Source: Paralvinella palmiformis | Lineage: Eukaryota; Annelida; Polychaeta; Terebellida; Alvinellidae | Length of the DNA: 64,000 nucleotides | Assembly: GCA_025642065.1 (NCBI GenBank) | Contig: JAODUP010000093.1 | Location: 186,001 to 250,000, forward strand | Direction of reading: 5' to 3' | Part shown: one piece after another, positions 27,701 through 38,600 of the stretch | Numbering within the stretch: the first letter of the stretch is position 1 | How the letters are laid out: each line of letters opens with the position of its first letter | Position numbers and translations under genes: made by a program | Notes under the pieces: generated by a model | Database searches by the model: none | Told to the model about the DNA's origin: nothing | What the model saw: only the letters and a program-made list of their open reading frames with translations

Positions 27701-30700
27701 CCTGTCTTTATTGTATTGTAACATTTCTTGAATGCTAATCTTTGTGCGTAATGCTATTTCAAAATGCCAAAACGAAAATCATACACTATTAAAGAGAAAT
27801 TGGAGGCTTTTACAAGAGTTAAACATGCACCCATGAACATTCATTTATGTGCTCCATATATTTGCTACCTTCATCTGAAAAACATGCACTATTTCTGGCT
27901 AATGAATATCACCAATCAAATATGGCTGTTCTTTTTCTGCAATTTTGCAGGAACATTTTATTTTCCACAGAAACAAAAATTATGTAATATTTATGTTAAA
28001 GTCAACAAATGATTAAATAATTACTGGGAACATTTATGAAATAAACAGTTGCATGTAATCTTTAAGAATGGTGCAAAACAAGAACTCACCCAGACAGTAC
28101 TTTGGCTTGCTTAGTGGTCCACCTAAAACATGGTTGACAGGTTGTGGACCTCAACAACCATGTTATAATGGCTGCCTACTGTAATGTGTTATGTATATTG
28201 TTTCTAAAGTAGTCTAACAAAATTGGGAAAGGGTGATACATAATGCACAAAATTATGGACATGAATTAGACTCATACCTGTGTTTATGAGATGTTTTCAT
28301 AGGGAGTCATATGTCCCAGGTGTGACAAGGCAAAACAAACCACTCTCTCAGAGTATCCACAAAAATATAATGATTAGTCTCTACTTTGTAGCCTAGGACA
28401 GATTGTGTTTCAGTTTACTTCACCCACTGGCTATATTCTGTGGTAAAAGTATTGTGAAAGTTTGTTTTTGAAATACCTTAAACACAACTCTGTAGATTTG
28501 GGTGTAGACTTTTTTGCAGTTTTTGGCACATTGTGCTGTTCATTATTCCAAACATACCTTTTAATTATCTGTTTGGAAAATGTTATTGGGGTATAATTGT
28601 GTAATGCATTTGAATAGATCATTCAAATAAGGATGCTTTGTTTCATCTACATTTATTATTATAACAACTAAATTCCTTGGCTTATTGTATTTGTAATTAA
28701 GATTTGTGTATAGATTTTGCAATGGAAATTGAATTTCTCTCGAGGATGCAGTTGTATTTGAAATCAGCAAGTGAACCAATCCCTGATTATGGTGCTGTAT
28801 TTCTATAGGATATACGTATGATGACTAATGTAGCAGCGGGTGGAGCTGCTCATGCTATAGGACAGATGGGTACAGTGGTGACCGGTCCTCCTGAACGTGC
28901 TCAGATACCAATGGCCAGTACATTGCCAGGAGCCCCAATGTCTGTGCCAGCTTCAGTAGCGGCAGTTGATGGAATACCAACATCGATAGGTGGCCAGCAA
29001 CTGGTTGGACAGGCAGTCTCAATGGGTAGACCCGCCGTCTCTGTTGGAGTACCAGTCAGAACGATGGCACCAGTTGTCGGTACTTTGGCTGATCCTAGAA
29101 TAGCTCCAGGAGTCACATCAACTGTTCTGACTACGAACATGTCACCAAGGCCTGATGCTGGTCAGTATGATCTTATCATTAGATAATATCACTTGTAGAC
29201 ACTTAAATTTTAATATGTTGTTTACCACTGAGCTTTGATGGACCACTAATTAATCTGTTTTATAATTAGTGTAATTGTTTTCAGGTGAGAATATTTAGTA
29301 TTGTGCTCATTTGGTGCTCAGAACTTTTGTGTAACTGTTATTTAAGTACTTTCTCACCAGTATATCCCTCATGTGTATATGCATGTATTTGTATTAGCAG
29401 ATATCGCTTAACATGCATTAAAGGACACTTATTTGGGACAATTGGTAGTGCATTTGGCTACAGACCACTATGTTCATCTCATATCTAAATCTGAATGGTG
29501 TTTCATCTTTAATTTCTCTTCAGTCATTTTAGAGACTAGCTTGTGGATTTAGCCTGCTTTATGCACAAAAGGGGCTATAAAATAGCAATCAACATTCAGT
29601 TAGCATGTGTTCATTACTATATTAATACTGTGTATGTATTTGAAATTCAGTCTAGAAAGTAATGCATATTATGCAGTACTAACACTGAGTGCAAAGATGA
29701 TATACACAAGACAGGAACATCCGTGCTTATGTAGACAGTATATGTGTACACACAACAATTGCTAAATATTATTATATTTTAAGAACTGGACATCATGATG
29801 TAAGGAACTGTTTGGTTACACTCGGGGATTTCCCAACACAATATATTCACTGATACTACTGTGCTGCTCTGGTTATTGACTGAGCTGTGTGTATTTATTG
29901 AATCAGGCGCAGCTCCAGTTGGCAGAAGTCGAGGTTTACTAGGAGATGCCCCAGGCATTCCAGGACCACCATCAGGCGATGTCGACTTCAGAGAGAGAGG
30001 ACCAGGTGTGGCAATATGTTTTTTGTTAATAATAATCTATAATTAAAAACACCATACTACTATGATTGTTTAAAGTAATTAACAGAAGAATTTCTTTTAA
30101 GTCATCACATAAAAGATGTTTTTTATTTTCTAGCTTTGCTTGATACACCTGTCATCCCAGGACAAGGTCCACCAGGTAGGTCTGTTCAAACAGCCCGTGT
30201 AGGGCCACCGACTAGTAGGGCAAACTTGCCACAGGAATTTGTACCTGGCCAAGGTGCTCCAGGTGCTGATATCAGTCGTGTAGATCCCCGTAATGCATCT
30301 CGTCTGGAAACCAGAGATCCAAGACAAGCAGAACCTCGCCGTCCTGCACCACAGCCGGGTCTGAGTGGACAGTTGCAGAGGTTGCAGGTCAGTTTAGTGG
30401 AGGCAGACTAGGGATACTTTATTTTATTAACCTTTACATCTAAGATAAATGTTAAGATGTATCTTCAATACATTTAAGCTGATGATGAGAGTTTGTTTAT
30501 CTTATCTAACTACTTTTAATCTTCTAGATACCTTTAAAGATATTCTAAGATGGTTTATTATGTTTTATTATAATTTTATAACTTGTTTGAAAAAAGTCAA
30601 ATTCAGTTTGTAATTTTTGAAATTTCTGCAAATTTAATTGAGCTATACAAATATAAAATAACAGTATTAGTTGTTCCTGAAGTTTAAAGCTAGTACACTG

Positions 30701-33700
30701 AGATTTCATGTAAAGATAAATAAAATTATTGAAATACTCTTTTATATCTGACAGTAGATATATTTCAAAGTGTCTTTATCTTATATCACATAGATTTATC
30801 AGATACTTTAAATATATCTGGCTCTACCCTCCCTACTGTTGTCCAGCTAATGGACAAAAGTAATATTTCTCATCATATTTTGTTTAATAATTATGCTTCG
30901 TGTTTTCATTAATATCCATAGGCTCCACCAGCTTCTGGAACAAGTAATGGAGCAGTTTCAACTCAGGATCAAGAGAAGGTCAGTAGCCTTTAAATCACTG
31001 ATTTAGAGTTTTCACTAAGATCCTCATGCTTACATCAGTTGCTCTGACTAAGACAGATGATATTAATCATTTAGACCACTTAACCAACAACTGGTGCATA
31101 TCATGATATTAATCATTTAGAGCACTTAACCAACAACTGGTGCAGAGGCGCCTCCGTGGTCTAGCGGTAGCGTGTCGGACCACAGATCACTACCACCCAT
31201 GTTCGAATCTCGGCGTGGGCATATCTGAAGGTTGTTTCATCTTTGACTTCGTTTCATTACCTTTGAAGGTCGCCCGGCCCATTTAGCCTACCTTCTGCAC
31301 AAAAGTGGCCGTAAAAAATCAATCATCAATCAGCTTACATACATAAATACTGGTGCAGTTGATAACACAAATTATTATTTTAGAATCAAGACCCAGTTTC
31401 CATCGTATTTTTCACCCACCAATTGGAGTATTTCATTGGTACAGTTAAAATGGAATGGAACTTGAACAGATCAAAATATTATTCAATCTAATAAATTGTT
31501 AGGATTATGTTTTGGGCCAAGATTGCTGAGTAACTAACCTATAGGTGTTCTTATCATTTTGTAAAGAGAAGCATCATGGCTCAGAATGGATATCGGGGCA
31601 TTGAGGCTACACAATTCAACTCAACTTGACCCAAAATGGAAATGTTCAAAAATGTCAATTAAAAGACTTCACCTGTTATTAATTAAAAAAAAAAAAAATC
31701 TTGTGATTTGTTCAGTGAAATTTATAATAATAATAATGTATATTTAATAAAGTGCCCTTACTAGTAGGAGCCATTCAAAGGTGCTGTAGAAACAACATGC
31801 AACATAATTTCATTGGAATTTCATTGATCATGTCTTGTGATGAAATATATTTCTGCATTTTGTATTATTTAATCTTAACTGTTCAGATATATGTAATTGA
31901 TGGTTTAAATGAGAATAGAAATCAGTGAAATAAAAAGTGGAACGTGCTTGATGTAGGAATCGGGCATATTTTTACAAGAGGCAATCCATCTGTTCATCCT
32001 TGACTAATTTATGATACAATATCTTGAGCTCGTTCTAAATTTTTAACACAACACATTTTGGCTCACACATTTAATAACTTTCATGAATTTTACACTAATT
32101 AGGCCATTCTTTTTTTAAATATTTGTTTTACAGAAAAATTTAGCTCGGTCAGTTGGGACAATGAAAAAAACATTCGCTGAAAACATAGGGTCGGTAAACA
32201 TATCCTTCATTTGTTGGGATTTGACAATCTCTTCAATAGTTTTTCTTTTTTTGGCCTTTATTATTTTCTTTTTGTCTTTAATCATCAGTGAGAAGTAAAC
32301 AATAGACATGTCACTGTCAGGACTGGCATGAGTTGCCATCTTTCCAATGGGTTCTTAAGCAGTCGCTGATTGGTTGACGATAGCACTGTTACAAATTGAT
32401 CCACATATTTTAATAAGCTTACAGCTGATATTCCATATATCAGTTATGCGAATCTGACAAAAAAATGGAACACATTTAAACATAAGAACGTGATTCAACA
32501 TGTGTGATCTGTGACAAAATGGATCATTCCATGTAGCGATTGGCGTGAATCGGACTGTTGAATTCAGAAGTTTACGACTCTGGGTCATAAACTTCTGGAT
32601 TCAACCCTCCGATTTGAATATTCAGGCAGGCTTTCTGAAGAAAAATATCTCAGAATGTGAGAGGGGTGTCCAAAACACATGGATACAGCAGACGGGGGGG
32701 GGGACTTCTAACAATGCTCCACTCCATGAGGCTGTTTAGTGCACGGAGCAAGGAAGACAAAATGGGCGACTTGTTGAGTTGAGTTGCAAGCGACTCTTCA
32801 AACATACACCAAGCAAAAAAAAAGCTTTTTTCGTGTATGCCACAAGCAAAACCATTGTGCTAATACCTATTTATAGGTAGTATTTCATAGTATCTCAATT
32901 TGTTGTTTCAAAAAGATATAGGAGAAGCAGGGAGGTTCGACCAGGCGGGGAGAATCAACCACAACATTAAAACCCTATCTGTTATTTATTACACTTAATA
33001 TATCGCTGGAACATAATATATCGCTGAATAATTGTTTTGTGTTTATTTTGAAGAAATCACGCAATCAATGCCTTATTAGGAACATTAAACATTGAGGGAC
33101 TGATAGAAAAGTACTTCAAACAATTGAAGTGTAACGTGGTCGAACCTCCCCACTTCTCCCTTAAATTAATAGAGTTTATTTTAGTTTAGTAGCTCCTGGG
33201 GAAAAACTCCAGTGCTAAACTTTCACATCTTTTTATTTTTAAATTTGTCATGAATGTGTTTAATGTTATATTAAGGGGAGGATGCATTGTATAAGCAATG
33301 CTTCAATGCATCTTCCTTTTCAACATTCTTTATGTGTTTGCTTTCGTTAAAATTATGTATTTTGAATGTCAAAATAAACAATTTGAAGGGAAAAAAACAA
33401 GGTTAGCCACAGATGGGTCAGCAGGAAAATAATAATAAAAAGAATAAAAGTGAATTTTATTTCCTGGGGGCAAGTTTCAGCTATGATCAGTGGGTTTGTA
33501 AAACAAGTATTCAAAAAATTAATGGCCTTATCTTGTTATAGAGACAAATTACTGGGTTAGTTTGTAACAGTATGACAACAAAGCTTTTACTTTAATACGA
33601 CAAACTAGTGTACAAAAATAAAATTGTATCTGGTGTCTTTACAGAATTTAGGATTAATGGGTGTGCAGTTATTTTATTTAATTTTTTTAATAAAGCTTAT

Positions 33701-33935
33701 AGATTTTTTGAGAGAACTCTTCTTTTTCAACATTTTCAGGAAAATAATTTCTGAATTATTTATATTATTATTCAATATCTTCCATTATGAATGAAATGTT
33801 CATGATTTCCGTTTTCAGACTGCACTCATCATGCAGGTGTTACAGTTGACAGATGAACAGATCGCGATGTTACCACCAGATCAGCGCCAATCTATTATAA
33901 TACTAAAAGATCAGATAGCCCGAAGTGCAGTGTAA
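15145..33935 (+). CDS. CSTF2: Cleavage stimulation factor subunit 2 (CstF-64), 12 exons, complete
   Basis: CstF-64 binds the GU-rich element downstream of poly(A) sites and works in the nuclear CstF complex for mRNA 3'-end cleavage. Coding exons: 15145-15256, 18478-18556, 18721-18887, 20039-20073, 23892-23999, 25259-25378, 26231-26314, 28809-29160, 29907-30005, 30134-30387, 30922-30978 and 33819-33935. All introns are GT-AG and phases agree throughout, giving 527 aa. The RRM spans about residues 36-113, with RNP2 VFVGNI (36-41) and RNP1 KGYGFCEY (75-82). The hinge that binds CSTF3/symplekin follows (about 130-215; [23 protein letters not shown]). Next is a Pro/Gly/Arg-rich middle with PRG-like RGLLGDAP. 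The C-terminal helical domain (about 490-527) contains [18 protein letters not shown]. The N-terminus is about 20 residues longer than in vertebrates (577 aa in human) and the vertebrate MEARA repeats are absent. The start ATG is the only one in the open first exon. Confidence 0.97.
15257..18477 (+). other. CSTF2 intron 1
   Basis: 3.2 kb, AT-rich. It holds the MITE-related end at 15479 and related blocks near 17650. No exon or protein similarity seen. Confidence 0.7.
15479..15545. repeat. Left-end fragment related to the 32.9-kb MITE
   Basis: GGAGAAGTGGGAAGTTTCGA then GGGGAGAATCGGCTACAAC and ATTAAAACCCTAT match the other copy. Lies 220 bases into CSTF2 intron 1. Confidence 0.65.
19262..19657. 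mobile_element. hAT-like element pair (CAGGGT ends), CSTF2 intron 3
   Basis: CAGGGTACCCACAG at 19385 and its inverted partner (reverse complement CAGGGTGCCCACAG) ending 19657 bound a 273-bp unit. A further left-type end, CAGGGTTCTCACCCATCCTG, stands at 19262 without a matching partner, so a second truncated element abuts it. No coding frame. Confidence 0.6.
20147..20677. mobile_element. Inverted-repeat element in CSTF2 intron 4
   Basis: Left ACCGTAGATCCCAGCCATTA and right (reverse complement) ACCGTACGTCCCAGCCATTA; both continue AGCC. The interior also carries GGCTTAATGG near the left end, so subterminal inverted copies exist. No coding frame. pogo-like by its ends; target duplication unclear. 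Confidence 0.7.
21068..21731. mobile_element. hAT-like non-autonomous element inserted in a (TA)n array
   Basis: Ends CAGTGTTGAAAAT and (reverse complement) CAGTGTTGGAAAT. (TA)n lies on both sides (21036-21067, 21732-21765), so any 8-bp duplication is hidden in the repeat. The interior repeats themes such as GGGCTGACA and CCTGGT(G/C) but has no transposase frame. Confidence 0.7.
21868..22075 (-). pseudogene. hAT transposase dimerisation-domain relic
   Basis: Minus strand reads [20 protein letters not shown], one stop codon, then [20 protein letters not shown]. This is the C-terminal dimerisation block of hAT transposases. No upstream catalytic part is seen. Sits in CSTF2 intron 4 just outside the hAT-like element. 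Confidence 0.8.
23400..23456. repeat. G-rich 21-bp tandem repeat
   Basis: GCAGGGTGGGCAGTAGGAGGG occurs twice in tandem, after a related GAGCAGGG start. G-rich strand is the plus strand. CSTF2 intron 4. Confidence 0.6.
24000..25258 (+). other. CSTF2 intron 5
   Basis: From about 24270 to 25150 the base composition differs (fewer A/T runs, CTAAAT/CCTAAG-rich) from the flanks, which hints at an old insertion. No ends or coding frame recognised. Confidence 0.45.
26380..26480. repeat. GTTAGTGGCC repeats with a near-perfect hairpin, CSTF2 intron 7
   Basis: AAGTTAGTGGCC and GGCCACTAACTTT face each other across about five bases. Two more TTAGTGGCC copies follow within 50 bases. Possibly the end of an inverted-repeat transposon; the far end was not found. 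Confidence 0.5.
26890..27000 (+). repeat. Interspersed repeat shared with 32.6 kb
   Basis: GGATTCAACCATCTGATTC, CAGGCAGACATTCCCAAG and GTGAGAGGGGTGTCTGAAAC recur with few changes at 32585-32690, also inside CSTF2. The repeat's ends are not clear. Confidence 0.55.
27323..28181 (+). mobile_element. pogo/Tigger-like element, internally deleted, in CSTF2 intron 7
   Basis: Inverted ends CAGTAGGCCCCCATTATAA and (reverse complement) CAGTAGGCAGCCATTATAAC, with TA on each side (27321-27322, 28182-28183). Inside, from 27764, an ATG opens [20 protein letters not shown], the N-terminal helix-turn-helix start typical of pogo transposases. The frame then leaves the family and no DDE domain follows. Confidence 0.85.
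29447..29600 (+). repeat. Diverged tRNA-derived SINE in CSTF2 intron 8
   Basis: ATTGGTAGTGCATTTGGCTAC at the head, GGTGTTTCATCTTTAATTTC in the body and GCACAAAAGGGGCTATAAAA at the tail follow the family order, with many changes and internal loss. Confidence 0.55.
31059..31146. repeat. 46-bp tandem duplication
   Basis: GATATTAATCATTTAGA ... CAACAACTGGTGCA occurs twice with a 46-base period and one mismatch, directly before the SINE at 31145. Confidence 0.8.
31145..31332 (+). repeat. tRNA-derived SINE, near full length, in CSTF2 intron 11
   Basis: Starts GCGCCTCCGTGGTCTAGCGG with A-box and has B-box GTTCGAATCTC. Body and tail match the other copies and it ends in AATCATCAATCA. The left flank is a 46-bp tandem duplication. 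A copy of ACTGGTGCAG occurs just before the element and again about 40 bases after it, possibly a target duplication blurred by later change. Confidence 0.85.
31722..31805 (-). repeat. 3'-end fragment of the same LINE, in CSTF2 intron 11
   Basis: Minus-strand match to the tail of the 11.8-kb LINE: AATGGCTCCTACTAGTAAGG and GGGCACTTTATTAAATATAC, ending in ATT repeats. Strong 5' truncation. Confidence 0.7.
32585..32690 (+). repeat. Interspersed repeat shared with 26.9 kb
   Basis: GGATTCAACCCTCCGATTTG, CAGGCAGGCTTTCTGAAG and GTGAGAGGGGTGTCCAAAAC match the other copy in order and orientation. Intron 11 of CSTF2. Confidence 0.55.
32920..33160. mobile_element. MITE with GGAGAAG...TTCGACC ends, CSTF2 intron 11
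   Basis: Left GGAGAAGCAGGGAGGTTCGA, right (reverse complement) GGGAGAAGTGGGGAGGTTCG. Inside is the block ACAACATTAAAACCCTAT. A related left end is at 15479-15545 in CSTF2 intron 1, and a related inner block (CTGAATAATTGTTT) at about 17655, so a longer relative may fill part of intron 1. Confidence 0.7.
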
Positions 33936-34417
33936 TGCTGTAGTACTCTCAACATTATTGATTCAGTGATGCATTAACCAAATATTGTATCTGCTTCAGT
34001 ATAGAGAAATGTAATAAGGAAATGTTTTTCGGCATGATTTAAATTGAATCTTATCGTAAGCAGCACAGTTAATGATGTAGATACTGATCCCTTGCAGTAC
34101 TGCACTACGTTTAACAGAATCAAGTGACGTTGTCTACAAGTATGTGTATTAATAAGAAAATTCAGTATCTTGTTTGTTGTATTTGGAAGTTGGTGGTAAC
34201 AGGACAAATGTTGCATCACAGTATTTTAATGAATATTGTCAATAAATCATTTACTTATCCATTTTCTGATTTTTCGAACATTTTGGATTTTTATTGCTGG
34301 TACAATTTATCTCATTGGAAGCTGAGATCAGTGCATAAACAGTGTTTATTAGTTTGTTGATGATTAACCTAGTAAATCATTAGATGGACTGAAATATTAT
34401 TGAAATACTCGTTTATA

Positions 34418-34599
34418 CAGGTAGTCATCGACTTATGACCTTGATTGGTTATGACCGACTGGTCATAAGTTGGCATATGTTATAATTACCATATGTATAT
34501 AATACTGTGTAATGATATTATGATCATCTTTAAGTTGTACCACCGGTCTTAAAGTCAAACAGTCATAGGTAGCATAGGTCATAAGCCAACAACTACCTG
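34418..34599. mobile_element. pogo/Tigger-type MITE in the CSTF2 3' UTR
   Basis: 182 bp. Left CAGGTAGTCATCGACTTATG, right (reverse complement) CAGGTAGTTGTTGGCTTATG, flanked by TA. It lies after the CSTF2 stop and between two possible poly(A) signals. No coding capacity. Confidence 0.85.
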
Positions 34600-34697
34600 T
34601 AACTAGTAAATCAGGTTTTCAACTCATTTCTGTATCTTGGTAGTTGTTTTGTTGCCATGACAACAGTTGTCATCGTACTGTATAATGAAATTGCATA

Positions 34698-34703
34698 AAT
34701 AAA
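34698..34703 (+). terminator. Distal poly(A) signal of CSTF2
   Basis: AATAAA in CATAAATAAAATAATTGG, 763 bases after the CSTF2 stop. An earlier AATAAA lies at about 34241. The two could give alternative 3' ends, with the 34418-34599 MITE included only in the longer form. Confidence 0.55.
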
Positions 34704-34733
34704 ATAATTGGTTCCATATGACATTTACAACTT

Positions 34734-34739
34734 TTTATT
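34734..34739 (-). terminator. Candidate poly(A) signal of the VWA gene
   Basis: TTTATT on the plus strand is AATAAA on the minus strand, about 895 bases beyond the VWA stop. It sits within 40 bases of the distal CSTF2 signal, so the two tail-to-tail genes may overlap in their last transcribed bases. Confidence 0.4.
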
Positions 34740-35633
34740 AGCTTAATACTGTAACAGTATAATGTACCCTTAACAAATAACATTACAATGGACATCATCA
34801 ACAAGCTTGGGATAAGACTTCAGTTAGGCTTGCTACAGCCACATAATAATATCACAATGATTAACAGAACTGCCCTGTTAAGATAAATAACAATATTTTT
34901 ACAAAGGTGCGGAGTACACTCTGTGTGGGAAATGACCAGATTTGTGAGCTGCTTTCATTTGACATATATTAACTCGATGACAATTACTACATCCTATGGA
35001 TATAAATATTGTAATAATATATAACTTGAAATTGGTGCCTGACTGTCAGATTGGACGGTTATGTTATAATAGAGGTCCTGTGCTCTTGAGAGTTAGTAAT
35101 ATATGCTATTGTTTTGGAGGATCATTAGCATAATGCATCTTATCACAGACTGTCAATGAAAGTATTTACACATGAATAAAAGCAGAATCACATTGAACTT
35201 TAGCACTACCAGACATGCACATGAAAAAGAAATAAGGACATACTTTAGACAGGTCATATGGGCCCTGTTTGTTGTTACTTAGCAGACAACAACTGCATCG
35301 TCTGCTGTTTGTGGTAAGTTTCAAACGGATGCTTTAGAAGTTACAGTAAATGACCAAATGTTAACACTACATGAAGCATAACATAACATACTGCTGGCAT
35401 TTTAAACAAATCCAACTACCTATGACTTAATTCACAATAAAAATAACACAATAGCAAGATCTTTTGATATTGAGATATGTACACACTGCAAAAAAGTAAT
35501 GACCATTAACTTGGCAAAAGATATATAAAAAATACCTGCATACTAATGTATAAAAAGAGTGAAATGGCCATGTTTAAATGATATATTGCAGGGTTTTGTT
35601 ATGGATTATAAAATTATTAAACTTTCACAATCG

Positions 35634-38600
35634 TTAAGGGAAGATGTTTGACCTGAAAATTGCTGACCGTTTGTCATTAACCTCTGTGAGATATTGTTTA
35701 TGCTTTTGGTTAACATCTTCCATCTTCTTAAACCTGTCCATGCGATAACATTTTGCTGACTGAGCTCTCTGAAACCTGGCAGCTTCCTTTGTTTCTTGTT
35801 CATCCAAAGCCTTGTTTACAGTATCCCAACGTGTCTGTACTCTTTCTTGTTTTGCAGCCTGTAAAATGATTTAAGAAAAATTCAAGCATCACTTGCAGTA
35901 CCATAACAATTACTTATGTGCATGAACAACTCATCAGCTGAAACCCAAAGCTGCATTATTTTGAGAAACATCCTACCTGTCTTTGAGCTTTAATCTGTTC
36001 TATTTCTCTCTCTCTCTGCAGGTGTATATCTTCCCTTCGCTGTCGTCTTGCTTTTAGAGCTGTGATGCGCTGCTCATCAAGAGCACGTTCTCTTTCCTGG
36101 GTCTGTTCAATCCTGGCTCGCAACTGGGCGTTGACCTCTTTTTTGGCTGCTCTCAGCTGTTGGATTCTGTTCATTTCATCCAGGTGGCGCTGCTTATCCT
36201 TCTCCAGCTGCACTTGAATTCTTTCATGATGTTGGTCAAGCATCAATTGCGCCATTCTATCTTCATTCACACGTCGTTCCTGCATCTCATTTTCTCGTTG
36301 CAGGGCTCTTTTGCGCCTGAAAAATATTCGAAAAGGTAATAAACCTCTATATCACCTGATGAACAGATGTTTAATACACACTCTGTATGATTAATTGGTA
36401 AATGTGTGTAACACTAACAAGAAATGCTTCAATGATTAGTATAGAAATAAAACTCAGATGCTGCTTATTAGTACTGTATATACTTGTGTATAGGCCGCAC
36501 TTTTGATACCACGAAATCGCCGCCAAAAGTGAGTGCATCTTATAAATGGGTCAGACTAAAAGTAACATTTGGCATAATTTAGGGGGAAATCCAATAATAT
36601 TGTTTTTCAACATTAAAATTGAATATAGGAACAATGAACTAATTAATTACGTGTGTCTTGTCTTTTGAAGCCAAACTTAATCGTGACAACTGCCATGATT
36701 ATTTAATCTGATGTTCTAATTAGTGACATGATCACAAAGGTGTAGGTCCAAATCAGCTGCAGTATGAAAATGGTCACATCAAAGGAAAACGATTACACCA
36801 AACACTCTGTTAATTACTCCCAAAGCTGACACATGTCAACTACTAATAAAATACTTCAAACAGCACTACAGAAACGTAATACTATAAATGAGATATCATT
36901 TTACATAACTTCATATACTTGTTATATTTACACAACAACCATGTCTGGAAATCTAAAACAAAAGCGATGTGCATATGACACAGTGTTTAAACTGAAACTT
37001 GTGCAGTATGCTGACAATTTTAATAACAATAGGCAGACAGCTCGGGAGTTCAGTGTTTCGGACAGGCAAGTGCATAACTGGAGAAAATCCATGCTTGACT
37101 TAGCTGAGATGCCATGAGCAAAGAAGGCACGCAGAGGGAGGAATTTCCTCGTGTGTATGGCTGATGGAACCAGACTGCCTCCAATGGTCATATTCAAACG
37201 AAAAAGACCATGCCGAAAGAGAAGTTCCCCACCAGTGTCATCGTTTAGGTTTACCCAAAAGGGTGGATGGACACTGATGGCATGCTAATCTGGTTACAAA
37301 AAGTTTGGGGTAGACGCCAAGGCAGTGGAGTTATAAACACCAAAAGCCTACACATCTGTGACCAATTCCGCGCTCGTCTCACTGATAAAGTGAAACAGCA
37401 TACCGCCCGTAGCTCTAACACAGATATTGCTGTCATCCCAGGGGGGCTGACATCAATTCTCCAGCCACTTGATGTGTCCATCAACCATCCATTTAAGTGT
37501 AAACTTTGTGAGCTGTGGTCAGCCTGGATGTCGTCTGGCTCTTTTGAACGAACAGCAGCTGGCAACCTGAAGCGGCCGTCATTACCAGACATCACACAGT
37601 AGGTGAAAACGGCCTGGAATTCTATCGACCCCACCATCATTTCTAAATCTTTCAATGATTTAGATGGCATGGAAGATGATGAATTGTGGGATGAACATCA
37701 CAACAAATCTGACTCTGACGAAGAAGGTGACAAGATGTACGATGACATGCTGACACATGAATAAATACAACACATGTTCAATGAAGATAATGATTTTTGT
37801 GTTTTGAATAAATTTGTTGATTTTAGTGCGCTTATGCACGGGTTCAACTGTAGGGGGGCTTTATTGGTCCTAAAAGCTGGTGCTGCCTATACATGAGTAT
37901 ATATAGTATCTACTTTGGCTTTAATTGTTATCATGTTAGTCAATATATCATAATAAATTTTCATATTGTTTGTTTATAATATGGCATAACTTGATAAATT
38001 CAAGTTGACACCATGAGGTTATTAATGGTGTTTCAACTGATGGATGTGTTTGGAATGTGACGATGTGGTTGGATTCTGTGCCAAAAGAACAAATGACCAC
38101 TTTATAGAGCTGGTCAACTTCATGATGGAATAAGAACCTTGAAACACTAACCTAAAGTCCATCCTGGACAGTACTAGCCTGTCAGCCTCAGAAAGGCGAC
38201 CATGAAGAGCTTCACTGACACCCTTGCCGGGTGACTGCCTCTCAGGTTTATAATCAGGAGGCTTGGGCATGTGTAATGATTCCCGTACACCATATTCTCC
38301 TTGCTTACTCTTAGCTAAATAGTCAGTAAAGCCGCTCATAGATGTAGGCCATTCAACTGAAACACACACAAAATAATCATAAGCCAAAAGGTTGATCAAT
38401 CAAACACCTGGTGGTATATTTCAAATTAAAACATGTCATATGAAAAACAAAATGAATACCAAAATGATTTATTTACCTCCATGTTCTCCTTTTAATATCG
38501 CCTGATTTTCATATGGCACCATTGTGATTGCTTCCTCAAATGGACCCATTCTGTATGGACCTTCATGCATTGGTTCAAGCAGCTGAGGTGCAGGTTCATT

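Noticed and set aside
32115..32339. 74-codon minus-strand frame with Lys-rich stretch
   Set aside because: No family match, inside CSTF2 intron 11 beside interspersed repeats; looks like repeat-derived chance frame.
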